DNA of 37,004 nucleotides from JAAERC01 sp032123495 (GTDB lineage Bacteria; Zixibacteria; MSB-5A5; GN15; PGXB01). The stretch lies in contig JAQBFG010000179.1 in assembly GCA_032123495.1 (NCBI GenBank), forward strand, positions 1 through 37,004. Reading direction: 5' to 3'. A model generated the notes under the pieces. It saw only the letters and a list, made by a program, of their open reading frames with translations, did no database searches and was not told the DNA's origin. Both the position numbers and the translations under genes were made by a program. Positions 17,057 through 25,420 of this stretch are shown piece after piece (the first letter of the stretch is position 1; every line of letters begins with the position of its first letter).

Positions 17057-17136
17057 GGAGTTGGGGGGAATTGAACCCCATACTCGCGTTGTGGCACATG
17101 AACTTACACCCTGTTGTGACCAAATTGTGACCGTTT
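17057..17136 (-). repeat. T-arm-like repeat, copy A (possible attachment-site remnant)
   Basis: Eighty bases that align without gaps to 36799-36878 with about 11 mismatches. Read on the minus strand, it contains GGGGTTCAATTCCCC, a tRNA- or tmRNA-like T arm, preceded by three related words GTCACAA, GTCACAA and GCCACAA that resemble integrase arm sites. No complete tRNA is present. It lies just past the end of the decayed secretion gene. Confidence 0.6.
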
Positions 17137-17144
17137 TGTCGGGC

Positions 17145-17836
17145 CTATTTCAGCAGCAACATCTTCTTTGTTTCGATATGATCTCTTGCCTGGATGCGAT
17201 AGAGATAAACACCTGTAGCCACTGATTTGCCGGAAGTATCAGTGCCGTCTCCAGTAATCGTGTAAGAACCGGCCGATTCCACACGGTTAACCAGTGTTCG
17301 CACTTTCTGGCCAAGCGCGTTAAACACTTCAATACACACGCGTGAACGAGACGCCAAAGATTACATGATTATAGTTGATTGTATTGGAGATTGTAAATTC
17401 GCCGTATCGACACAAGATACCGTCAGCTTCTTGGACGGCGTGATTCATGGTCACAGTATTGTTATAAAAATCGTTATTCAATGATTGAAAACAAGCTCCA
17501 CCACCCCATGCAGTAGAAAATTATTATAAATGATATTATGGTGAATTAAAGCACTCGTATTGTATGTGAAAATTCCACCGCCTTGAGCGGCTGTATTATT
17601 TCTGATTCTTTATATTGAATGGTAACAACCCTTCTGGAATTGTTACCATCAATAATTGTATTTATAATATAATTTGTATTTCCTGTCATCAAAGACATTG
17701 ATCCCATGATGACATCTTTGTTCATAAAATCAATTATTTCAGTATAATTACCCTGTTGAACCAATATTATATCACGGTCAATTGCATTTTCGATCCCTTC
17801 CTGAATAGAGGGATAGTCATTCGGAATATTTATCAT
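17145..17836 (-). pseudogene. Decayed beta-helix surface protein with C-terminal sorting tail
   Basis: Remains of a secreted parallel beta-helix protein. The N-terminal piece (17546-17836) reads IPNDYPSIQEGIENAIDRDI, typical of right-handed beta-helix proteins. A middle stretch in other frames still shows helix-coil residues (NTVTMNHAVQEADGILCRYG). The C-terminal piece (17145-17357) is a complete sorting/FlgD-like tail: FNALGQKVRTLVN, GTDTSGKSVATGVYLYRIQ, then KKMLLLK. The pieces lie in different frames, and most of the middle that such proteins need is gone, so the gene is broken by frameshifts and a deletion. The tail is of the kind used in FCB-group bacteria for export and surface attachment. 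No signal peptide remains. Confidence 0.7.
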
Positions 17837-17872
17837 TGAAATTAGGGGGATTTGAATATGCTTAAAAATCCA

Positions 17873-18910
17873 TTAGCAAATTCTAGGTAATTGTTCTCCG
17901 CTCAACATATCCAATATCCGTTCAACACCTAAGACGTTTTTAATTGTTACGAGATCATCCTGCTTGTCGGAAACTTCGCCTATGATTGCGGCATTTTTCC
18001 AGCGATTATCGGTGCGGAGGATTTTTAGAGTTTTATCTGTCTCATCAGGAGCAACAAAGATAACAAAGCCGCCTTCATTGGCGACGTAGATCGGATCAAT
18101 ACCGAGAATTTCACATGCCGAATGAACACTATCATGAACAGGTATCGAATCTTCATTGATTTTAAGCTGTTTCTTACTGATTTGAGCAATTTCGACTAAA
18201 GCGGATGCCAAACCGCCACGAGTTAGATCATGAAGACAATGAATATTTACGCCCAATTTTAATAAGTTCATTACGGTTGAAGCTAAACTCGTGCAATCAC
18301 TTTTAATATTTGTTCTGAAATCAAAACTCCCGCGTTCAGACATTACGGCAATTCCATGTCGACCAATATCTTCATTAACAATTATGGAATCTCCAGGACA
18401 AATATTCGAAGGAGATATATTTAAATTATGCTCAATTATTCCGATACCTGATGTGTTAATATATATTCCGCTACCTTTTCCTTTATCTACGACTTTTGTG
18501 TCACCCGTTACAATCTGTACATTTGCTTCAACGGCTTCCCGTTGCATTGATAAGACTACTTCTTTGAGGATTCTTACAGAAAATCCTTCTTCGATAATAA
18601 ACCCTACACTCAAAAACAGCGGTTTGGCACCACACATGGCTAAATCATTAACGGTGCCGTTTACTGCCAAATTACCAATATTTCCTCCCGGGAAAAACAA
18701 CGGATCAACTACGTAAGAATCGGTTGTAAAAGCTAAACGACCATTCTGTTGTTCAATTATGGCACCATCCAAACCATTCTTAGACGGGTTAGAACCAAAA
18801 ATGGGGAAAAAGATATTTTCCAGGAGTTGATGCATCAATTTCCCGCCGCCGCCATGGGCAAGGAGTATATTTTTTTGATCAAAATTTGCTGAATGAATAT
18901 CTGATTTCAT
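17873..18910 (-). CDS. hypE: [NiFe] hydrogenase maturation protein HypE
   Basis: HypE dehydrates the carbamoyl group on its C-terminal cysteine to a thiocyanate, the source of the cyanide ligands of the [NiFe] site. The protein of 345 residues has the AIR-synthase-like fold (AHGGGGKLMHQLL, FTTDSYVVDPLFFPGG, LAVNGTVNDLAMCGA, GDTKVVDKGKG, HDLTRGGLASALVE). It ends in the essential PRIC motif with the terminal cysteine. It is the last gene of the hydrogenase array, starting six bases after hypD, with GGAGA as ribosome-binding site in the hypD end. Confidence 0.97.
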   Translation of the reverse strand: MKSDIHSANFDQKNILLAHGGGGKLMHQLLENIFFPIFGSNPSKNGLDGAIIEQQNGRLAFTTDSYVVDPLFFPGGNIGNLAVNGTVNDLAMCGAKPLFLSVGFIIEEGFSVRILKEVVLSMQREAVEANVQIVTGDTKVVDKGKGSGIYINTSGIGIIEHNLNISPSNICPGDSIIVNEDIGRHGIAVMSERGSFDFRTNIKSDCTSLASTVMNLLKLGVNIHCLHDLTRGGLASALVEIAQISKKQLKINEDSIPVHDSVHSACEILGIDPIYVANEGGFVIFVAPDETDKTLKILRTDNRWKNAAIIGEVSDKQDDLVTIKNVLGVERILDMLSGEQLPRIC

Positions 18911-18916
18911 ATTTAA

Positions 18917-20032
18917 TTATTCTCCAGGTTTCTTTAAAACATTTGAGTCATGTTTTCGGTATTGATAATATGCGGCACAGGCACCTTCAGTAGATACCAT
19001 AGTCGCACCCAGGGGTTGTTCGGGATTACAGCGGGTACCAAAAGCAGGACAATCGGGTGGTTTTTTTTCTCCTCGCAGAATTAACGCGCCGATGCATTCA
19101 ATTGATTCCTCAACTTCAACATCCTTCAAATCAAAGCGTTTCTCGGCATCAAATTCTGCGAATGAATCGCTTAATACCAGCCCGCTTTCAGGGATTTCGC
19201 CCAAACCGCGCCATTTTCGGTTAATGATACTAAACACTTCATTCATTAAATTCCGTGCGGTTTGGTTGCCCTCGCGTTTGACAGCACGGGAATATTGATT
19301 GCTTACTTCTCCCTTGCCTGCCTCCAATTGGGTAATTGTCATATGAATTCCCTGCAAAATATCGAGCGGCTCAAAACCGGTTACCACTATTGGCACATTA
19401 TAAGTTTTGGAAATATTTTCATACTCTTTATATCCCATTATGGTGCAGACATGCCCCGCTGCGAGAAAGCCATCCACCGTGCATCCGGGAGAAGCCAGAA
19501 TTGTTTCAATTGCAGGAGGAACCAAAACCATACTGGTCAGCATCGAAAAATTTGCGAGTCCCTGAAGTTTCGCCCGTTGAACTGTCAGGGCATTTGCCGG
19601 TGCAGTCGTTTCAAACCCGATGGCAAAAAAGACAATCTCTTTATCCGGATTTTGTTTGGCAATTTTCAATGAATCAAGCGGAGAATAGACAACTCGAATA
19701 TCGCCACCCTCCGCCTTAACGATCATCAGATTTTTTGATGTTCCGGGAATTCGAAGCATATCGCCGAAAGAACAAAATATAACATTTTCTCGAGAGGCGA
19801 TCTCAATTGCTTTATCAATTGACTCAACCGGCGTAACGCAAACGGGACAACCGGGGCCATGAAGAAGAGTAATATTATTCGAAAGTAATTGATCAATGCC
19901 ATTTTTGACAATTGCGTGCGTCTGCCCACCGCAGATTTCCATAATTGTCCATGGTCTGGTTGTAATGCGCGCTATTTGATCAAAATACTGACGGGCGACA
20001 TCCATATCACGAAACTCATCAACGAATTTCAT
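18917..20032 (-). CDS. hypD: [NiFe] hydrogenase maturation protein HypD
   Basis: An iron-sulfur protein of 371 residues that, with HypC, holds the Fe(CN)2CO unit during assembly. Visible family motifs are EICGGQTHAI, the redox cysteines in GPGCPVC, FFAIGFETTAPANA, GFEPLDIL, and the C-terminal [4Fe-4S] cysteines in PDCPAFGTRC and the EGACAAYYQY end. Its ATG overlaps the hypC stop by one base (TAATG), so the two are translationally coupled. Length and motifs are complete. Confidence 0.97.
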   Translation of the reverse strand: MKFVDEFRDMDVARQYFDQIARITTRPWTIMEICGGQTHAIVKNGIDQLLSNNITLLHGPGCPVCVTPVESIDKAIEIASRENVIFCSFGDMLRIPGTSKNLMIVKAEGGDIRVVYSPLDSLKIAKQNPDKEIVFFAIGFETTAPANALTVQRAKLQGLANFSMLTSMVLVPPAIETILASPGCTVDGFLAAGHVCTIMGYKEYENISKTYNVPIVVTGFEPLDILQGIHMTITQLEAGKGEVSNQYSRAVKREGNQTARNLMNEVFSIINRKWRGLGEIPESGLVLSDSFAEFDAEKRFDLKDVEVEESIECIGALILRGEKKPPDCPAFGTRCNPEQPLGATMVSTEGACAAYYQYRKHDSNVLKKPGE

Positions 20033-20271
20033 TAGAGAAATTCTCCAGAATCAATTTCTGAGAGATATTCAAAGACCGTTTCCGCCTCTTTTTTATTGAT
20101 AACTCCAATAGCCACACCGGCATGCACTAATAAATAATCGCCCTCCGAAACTTCCGGCACCAAAGCCAGGTTTACTTCTTTGGTTATTCCGCCAAATTTT
20201 ACTGTACCGGTACGGAGTATTGGATCATCATCGGATAGGCTGAGTAATTTTCCGGGAACAGCAAGGCACAT
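20032..20271 (-). CDS. hypC: [NiFe] hydrogenase maturation chaperone HypC
   Basis: A 79-residue chaperone that shuttles the iron-cyanide unit between HypD and the large subunit. It has the obligatory N-terminus MCLAVPGK with Cys2, followed by the short beta-barrel (VKFGGITKEVNLALVPEV, GDYLLVHAGVAIGVI). It starts four bases after the hypF stop and overlaps the hypD start. Confidence 0.96.
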   Translation of the reverse strand: MCLAVPGKLLSLSDDDPILRTGTVKFGGITKEVNLALVPEVSEGDYLLVHAGVAIGVINKKEAETVFEYLSEIDSGEFL

Positions 20272-20275
20272 CTGA

Positions 20276-22606
20276 TTATTTCTCCTTTGGTTCCGAATTT
20301 ATTATTGCCATAATCTGTCCTAATGCTATCCCGCCGTCATTGGTTGGAACATGCTTATGCCAATGGGGATTAAAATTATTTTTTTGCAAAGCCAGTACCA
20401 CTTCTTCGAGAAGGTACTTATTTTGAAAACACCCCCCGGATAATACAACATTTTTATCATTGACACGAATAGCAATTTTAATTACTAATTCAACTAATGC
20501 CTTATGAAATTTGGCCGCAATCAGATTTACCGGAATTGAATTCTTCAAATCTTCCAGAATAGAACGAATCACTGGTTCCCAATTAATAATATATGGGAAT
20601 GAATGAAAGTCCACATCAAAAATATATGAATCATCGGTAGTGACTTCATCAGCGGCAAACTCCAGTTGCATCGCGGCGTGACCTTCGTAGCCAGCAATCT
20701 GGTTTAACCCAATTATTGCGGCCACGGCATCAAAAAGACGACCCATACTTGATGTTACCGGCGAGTTTATACTATTTTCAAGCATCTTTTTCAGAATATA
20801 TTTTTCTTTTCTTTTGAATGAAAAAAGAGTAATTATTTCCGTCATATCAAACAACTTCTCGCCGAATATTTCATATAGTAAACCAATTGCCGATCTTCGC
20901 GGTTCCTTGATTGCCGCTTCAGCTCCCGGTAATTTGAAATGCCGCAGATGCGCCACACGAATAAATGTTTTTCGAAATACTTTAAGAAACTCCCCGCCCC
21001 AGATATTGCCATCATATCCTAACCCGGTTCCGTCCCATGATACCCCCAAAACCGGCGGTTTCAGTTGATTATCCGCCAGACAGGATAAAATATGGGCATG
21101 ATGATGTTGCACCTCAAGCATGGGTAATAACAATTTTTCGGCATATTTAGTCGACAAATAATCAGGGTGCAAATCGTGAGCTGTTCTTTTAGGTTTGAAA
21201 TCATAGATACTGGAAAGTGACTCAATGGTCTGGACAAAAGCATCATTGGCTTGCAGGGTTTCAAGGTCTCCAATATGCTGGCTGATAAAAACGTTTTTAT
21301 CAATCGAAATAGCAACTGAGTTTTTTAAATGACTGCCAACGGCAAGAGACGAGTTCACCGGCTCTTTTAATTGAATAACAGTTGGTGCATACCCCCTGGC
21401 ACTTCTTATAACCGACTCCCTGTTCATCATTATCCTGACAACAGAATCATCGACCTGTCTGGCAATAGGACGATTATGCACTAAAAACAGATCGGCGATA
21501 TTTTTTAATCGACTAAGCCCCTCGTATTCATCAATACAGATTGATTCGTCTGATAAATTTCCACTCGTGGCGATAATTGGGAATCCCAATTCTGCCAGTA
21601 ATAGATGATGCAAAGGAGTATAAGGAAGCATAATTCCGAAATAGGGATTATTATCAGGTGCCACGTAAGGTGAAATATTGGATTGAATTTGGTCCCGGCG
21701 CCTTAATAGAACAATAGGTGATTTATATGAGATTAATAGTCGCTCCTCCAATTCGTTTACCTGACAATGCCTTTTAATAACATCAATATGAGGATACATC
21801 ATAGCAAAAGGTTTTTCTTCCCTAATTTTTCTTTTTCTGAGGCACTTAACAGCATCATCGTTTCGCGCGTCGACCAGCAGCTGAAAACCACCAAGTCCCT
21901 TGAGTGCTACAATATTTCCTCTTGTTAACGCATCACAGGCATCCAACAAACTCTGATTCCGGATTGAAATAACTCCACCGTTTGGATTCCACAATTCCAC
22001 CTGAGGACCGCATTCGGGACAGGCAATAGGCTGTGCATGAAATCTTCGATTGAGGGGATCCTCATATTCTCTCCGACATCTTTCACACATTTGAAATATT
22101 TTCATTGTCGTATTGATACGGTCGTATGGCAGCGATTCGACAATGCTGTACCGGGGACCGCAATTGGTGCAATTTGTGAAGGGATAGCGATAACGCCTGT
22201 TTTCAGGATCAAATATTTCATCGATACAATCAGGGCATGTGGCAATATCGGGTAATACATAGGCCTTTTTATCGGCCGACTGGCTGCTCCGTTTTATAAA
22301 AAAGTCGGTATGTCCAACAGGAGGGTGAGAAGAAATATCGATACTTATTATCGACGCAAGAGCCGGTTTTTCCAAATCGATACGATCCATAAACTCAGTA
22401 AGTCTGTCTGTTTTGCCCTCAATATCAATCTGCACTCCCTCGGCAGTATTAATTATCCACCCGGTAAGTTTAAGCTCTATTGCCAGCCGATAAATAAATG
22501 GGCGAAATCCAACCCCCTGCACTGTACCCTGAATATTTAAATTAATCCGCCGCAATGAAACATCTTTATCCGAATACCCTAAATCCTGGATGTATGAGTT
22601 TTTCAT
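20276..22606 (-). CDS. hypF: Carbamoyltransferase HypF ([NiFe] hydrogenase maturation)
   Basis: HypF makes carbamoyl-AMP from carbamoyl phosphate and ATP and transfers the carbamoyl group to HypE. At 776 residues it has all domains in order: an acylphosphatase domain (about 18-105, IQGTVQGVGFRPFIYRLA), a zinc-binding region with four CxxC pairs (CPDC, CTNC, CERC, CPEC, about 120-205), a YrdC-like domain (about 215-390, ALKGLGGFQLLVDA, PIIATSGNLSDESI), and a Kae1-like domain (about 400-770, VQHHHAHILSCL, WDGTGLGYDGNIWGGEFL, LSGGCFQNKYL). It lies between the DsrC-like gene (18 bases upstream) and hypC. Confidence 0.97.
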   Translation of the reverse strand: MKNSYIQDLGYSDKDVSLRRINLNIQGTVQGVGFRPFIYRLAIELKLTGWIINTAEGVQIDIEGKTDRLTEFMDRIDLEKPALASIISIDISSHPPVGHTDFFIKRSSQSADKKAYVLPDIATCPDCIDEIFDPENRRYRYPFTNCTNCGPRYSIVESLPYDRINTTMKIFQMCERCRREYEDPLNRRFHAQPIACPECGPQVELWNPNGGVISIRNQSLLDACDALTRGNIVALKGLGGFQLLVDARNDDAVKCLRKRKIREEKPFAMMYPHIDVIKRHCQVNELEERLLISYKSPIVLLRRRDQIQSNISPYVAPDNNPYFGIMLPYTPLHHLLLAELGFPIIATSGNLSDESICIDEYEGLSRLKNIADLFLVHNRPIARQVDDSVVRIMMNRESVIRSARGYAPTVIQLKEPVNSSLAVGSHLKNSVAISIDKNVFISQHIGDLETLQANDAFVQTIESLSSIYDFKPKRTAHDLHPDYLSTKYAEKLLLPMLEVQHHHAHILSCLADNQLKPPVLGVSWDGTGLGYDGNIWGGEFLKVFRKTFIRVAHLRHFKLPGAEAAIKEPRRSAIGLLYEIFGEKLFDMTEIITLFSFKRKEKYILKKMLENSINSPVTSSMGRLFDAVAAIIGLNQIAGYEGHAAMQLEFAADEVTTDDSYIFDVDFHSFPYIINWEPVIRSILEDLKNSIPVNLIAAKFHKALVELVIKIAIRVNDKNVVLSGGCFQNKYLLEEVVLALQKNNFNPHWHKHVPTNDGGIALGQIMAIINSEPKEK

Positions 22607-22624
22607 ATTATAGCCATATTAGTT

Positions 22625-23266
22625 TTATTTTGCTTTCAATCCGGCAATTTTAACCGCGCCACGGTGATACCCATCGGGAAAAAGCTTTTCCAACTCTTCA
22701 ATTTCCAAATTGTTTACTTCGCAGGTTTCATAAACCGTCGGAACAACACCCTTTTGCTTGTAACTCTCTCTAAGGAAACTTATAACTCGCCAGTGATCCT
22801 CTGTTAATTTACCCATATTCATTTCGCTGGCCTTATGAATTGAAAACTGTTTATCCCATTTGGAAGGATCAAGCAAAAAGCCATATGCGTCTACTTGATA
22901 GAAAAGGGATAGCGGATTTCCGTCGGTCGTCAGCGACAAAGAAAACGGACAAAAACTCTGCGAATAAGTTAGACCGGCAAGTTTACATGCTCCCCTGAGA
23001 TAGCCGGTTGGAAACAGCTCCTTAAGTTCGTATAAAAGAAGAATATTTGCCTGGCAGGTTTCGTAAACCAGAGGACAGATTCCTATTTCCATAAAAGTTT
23101 CTCGGATATAATTAATGACCCGCCAGTGATTATAGGTCAAACCATTAAGAATCTCTACATAGGGCGCCATTCCTTCCGCAAAATTTCTGTCCCAATGGTC
23201 AAACTCTGATAAGTAGCCTTTTGAATCTACGGTGTAGATTTTTCCCCGATATTCAAAAGTAATCAT
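22625..23266 (-). CDS. Tandem-duplicated DsrC/TusE-like protein
   Basis: Two DsrC/TusE-like domains in one 213-residue protein (about residues 16-108 and 127-213). Each repeat shows GYL or GFL, W-D at the start, LT-x-x-HWRVI followed by a helix, and a LFP-x-GY-x-RGA-x-K-x-AGL end. In classical DsrC two C-terminal cysteines carry sulfur. Repeat 1 keeps two in that region (Cys94 in GACKLAGL and Cys106), though spaced 11 rather than 10 residues between them; repeat 2 has neither (GAVKIAGLKAK). Both repeats share a VYETC motif (Cys71, Cys182). The gene lies inside the hydrogenase operon, between the HypA-like gene and hypF. A role in sulfur or redox coupling to the hydrogenase is plausible but unproven. 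Confidence 0.85.
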   Translation of the reverse strand: MITFEYRGKIYTVDSKGYLSEFDHWDRNFAEGMAPYVEILNGLTYNHWRVINYIRETFMEIGICPLVYETCQANILLLYELKELFPTGYLRGACKLAGLTYSQSFCPFSLSLTTDGNPLSLFYQVDAYGFLLDPSKWDKQFSIHKASEMNMGKLTEDHWRVISFLRESYKQKGVVPTVYETCEVNNLEIEELEKLFPDGYHRGAVKIAGLKAK

Positions 23267-23362
23267 ATCAACAACCTCTTTGAAATAATTATGTTCGCCT
23301 CATTAATTCCATCAGTCTGGTTCTGTTCAAAATATTTATAAAAACTGTTTCCTTGCCATTGT

Positions 23363-23626
23363 TCAATCAGCGACTTCCACACTATCAAGTATAATTTCCT
23401 GCGCATGAGAATCAGATATATCGGTCAACGATTCAACTTCAAGTTTTGCGCCCTCAGCGATCGTTCCTTTGACAGCCTGGTCAAAATGTCCGCGAAAATG
23501 GTCGCGCGAAATATGTGCCAGAGCCCCCAGTTTTACTTTGACGCCGATTACTTTATCAGAATTATTATCTTTGGCTATTGTCTTAATTTTATGCATAAGA
23601 TCTTTTAAAAGTGAGAGTTCGTGCAT
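23363..23626 (-). CDS. HypA-like nickel chaperone lacking the zinc domain
   Basis: An 87-residue protein with the HypA N-terminus MHELSLLKDLMHKI, where His2 binds nickel in HypA. The HypA core follows (VIGVKVKLGALAHISRDHFRGHFDQAVKGT, AEGAKLEVESL). HypA proteins normally carry a zinc domain with two CxxC pairs; this protein has no cysteine at all and ends in a short acidic strand (ILDSVEVAD). The gene is intact, one base from the protease gene and preceded by AAGG, so it looks like a true zinc-less variant and not a truncation. No hypB occurs in the array. It likely helps nickel insertion for this hydrogenase. Confidence 0.82.
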   Translation of the reverse strand: MHELSLLKDLMHKIKTIAKDNNSDKVIGVKVKLGALAHISRDHFRGHFDQAVKGTIAEGAKLEVESLTDISDSHAQEIILDSVEVAD

Positions 23627-23627
23627 T

Positions 23628-24122
23628 TTAACTGCCTTTCTTTATTTTTTCAATACTCAGTTTTAATTCCTCAAGTATTTGATCTACCAATTGATCCGCC
23701 GCCATCTTAACTTCCGGGGACAACTGGGTTCCGGGGGAATAATCTTTTCCCTCGATACCGAAAACTGTCAGGCTTTTCGGCAGTCGTCCCAGAGTTCCGG
23801 CTAACTCAATGGCGTCAACAACGCTAATAGAATGAGTGGAAAAACCGTCAAATAAATTACTCGGTATTTTTTCTATAAGGGCATCGAAACGGAATATAGT
23901 CCCTGACTTATTTTCCGAGGCTACACAATCGATAACAAATACAAAACTGGAATCATCCCAGGTTTCGATCAGGGCATATCCATCCGGCACTCCATCAACA
24001 ACCTCAATCTCTCGGTCAGTCCTTTCCTGAATCAAACGGGATACATACAAACCAACTCCGTCATCTTTACGGAATTCATTACCTATCCCCACCACTACTG
24101 TCTTGGAAATATTATTCATCAC
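23628..24122 (-). CDS. Hydrogenase maturation protease (HyaD/HycI-type, peptidase M52)
   Basis: A 164-residue endopeptidase that trims the C-terminal tail of the [NiFe] large subunit once nickel is in place. Visible family features are VVGIGNEFRKDDGVGLYV with the nickel-sensing Glu and Asp, FVIDCVAS, the histidine in FSTHSISV, and FGIEGKDYSPGTQLSPEV. It lies eight bases after the large-subunit gene, whose C-terminal tail FLKLNIERE beyond the last nickel-site histidine is its expected substrate. Confidence 0.93.
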   Translation of the reverse strand: MMNNISKTVVVGIGNEFRKDDGVGLYVSRLIQERTDREIEVVDGVPDGYALIETWDDSSFVFVIDCVASENKSGTIFRFDALIEKIPSNLFDGFSTHSISVVDAIELAGTLGRLPKSLTVFGIEGKDYSPGTQLSPEVKMAADQLVDQILEELKLSIEKIKKGS

Positions 24123-24130
24123 GCACCTGC

Positions 24131-25420
24131 CTATTCCCGCTCTATATTGAGTTTCAGAAAATGACAGGAACAGGAGATACAGGGGTCATAGTTACGAACA
24201 ACCTGTTCGCATTTCCAGGTAAGTTCCTCATCAGACAGATTCATATTTTTACCGACAAAATGAAATAGATCATCTTCAATCACTTTCTGATTCTGAGATG
24301 TCGGCGGAATAATTCTGGCATCTGTAATAATGCCATTGTCATCAATAGAATAATGATGATACAACAATCCCCGCGGCGCTTCAGTACACCAGTGACCGGT
24401 TGACTGATGCGGTTTGACATCGATAGAAGGTTTATCCGGTATCTCGTAATTTTCAATAATCTGAAGTGCCTCGTGACAGGCAAAAAGAGTCTCAACAGCT
24501 CGAACAATTATACTCTTAAACGGATTATGGCATTTTTCACCAATACCGGCCTTTATCGCAGCCTCCCGCGCTATTTCCGGCAGTTTGTCAAAATTAAGAT
24601 TATAGCGAGCCATTGGGCCAACATGATAACGACCGCGTTCTTTTACTTTGGCATGAAGCGATGTCGAATGTTTGACATGTTCTTCTTCAAAGTAATTAAG
24701 AAACTCTGCCGCACTAATATCAATACCTTTATTCGATATAATTCTTCCCCGGTTTAAAGGGTACTCATCGGGGTGACATAAGGATACATATTCATAATCC
24801 TGCTCGAAATCGGGAAAAGGAAAAGTCGTCACTAATTGAATTGTTTCCAATGACGCATCAATTCCCCATTTAAGACGCTCTCCCAAAGCGTTCATTTCTT
24901 CTTTCTTGGGAACTTTGTAGAAACCGCCCACTCGCGGATTGATAGGATGGATTTCCCTGCCGCCCACCAGAGCGACAATATCATTGCCTAGTTTTTTGAG
25001 TTTCAGGGCGCGGTTGACTACGTCTGGATAATCTTTCGCCAGTTGTATCGCATCCTGATAACCGAGAAAATCGGGGGCGTGTAACATATAAATGTGAAGA
25101 ACGTGCGATTCTATCCATTCACCACAGTACAACAATCTACGAAGTTGACGAAGCTGACCTTCAACCGAAACTCCGCAAGCCGTTTCCATCGCATGTGATG
25201 AACTCATCTGATACGCGACCGGGCATATACCACAGATTCGGGCAGTAATATCGGGCGCTTCGGTAAATTTCCGGCCGCGTAGAAAACCTTCAAAAAATCG
25301 CGGCGGTTCGAAAATATTTAATTTTGCCTCGATTACTTTATCGCCCTTTATCTTGACGGAAAGCCCGCCTTCACCTTCGACGCGGGCAAGATAATCAACT
25401 TTAATTGTTTTACTTTTCAT
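24131..25420 (-). CDS. hydA: Group 3b-type [NiFe] hydrogenase large (alpha) subunit
   Basis: Catalytic subunit of a cytoplasmic bidirectional hydrogenase, 429 residues. The nickel ligands are Cys63 and Cys66 (RICGICPVAYQMSSSHAME) and Cys414 and Cys417 in DPCISCSCH. His420 precedes the nine-residue tail removed by the protease. Other family blocks are YLARVEGEGGL, GGREIHPINPRVGGF and EAPRGLLYHHY. ATG 25420 is chosen because translation then begins at the conserved N-terminus; it overlaps the small-subunit gene by 11 bases. Gene order (beta, gamma, delta, alpha) and accessory subunits match archaeal sulfhydrogenase-type, NADP-linked group 3b enzymes. Confidence 0.95.
   Translation of the reverse strand: MKSKTIKVDYLARVEGEGGLSVKIKGDKVIEAKLNIFEPPRFFEGFLRGRKFTEAPDITARICGICPVAYQMSSSHAMETACGVSVEGQLRQLRRLLYCGEWIESHVLHIYMLHAPDFLGYQDAIQLAKDYPDVVNRALKLKKLGNDIVALVGGREIHPINPRVGGFYKVPKKEEMNALGERLKWGIDASLETIQLVTTFPFPDFEQDYEYVSLCHPDEYPLNRGRIISNKGIDISAAEFLNYFEEEHVKHSTSLHAKVKERGRYHVGPMARYNLNFDKLPEIAREAAIKAGIGEKCHNPFKSIIVRAVETLFACHEALQIIENYEIPDKPSIDVKPHQSTGHWCTEAPRGLLYHHYSIDDNGIITDARIIPPTSQNQKVIEDDLFHFVGKNMNLSDEELTWKCEQVVRNYDPCISCSCHFLKLNIERE

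Noticed and set aside
17057..17136. A complete tRNA or tmRNA gene at the T-arm-like sequence
   Set aside because: Only a T arm is visible; I found no matching 5' acceptor strand, D arm or anticodon arm.
22625..23266. Canonical DsrC of dissimilatory sulfite reduction
   Set aside because: The cysteine spacing differs, the protein is a tandem duplicate, and no dsrAB or other sulfite-reduction genes occur in the window.
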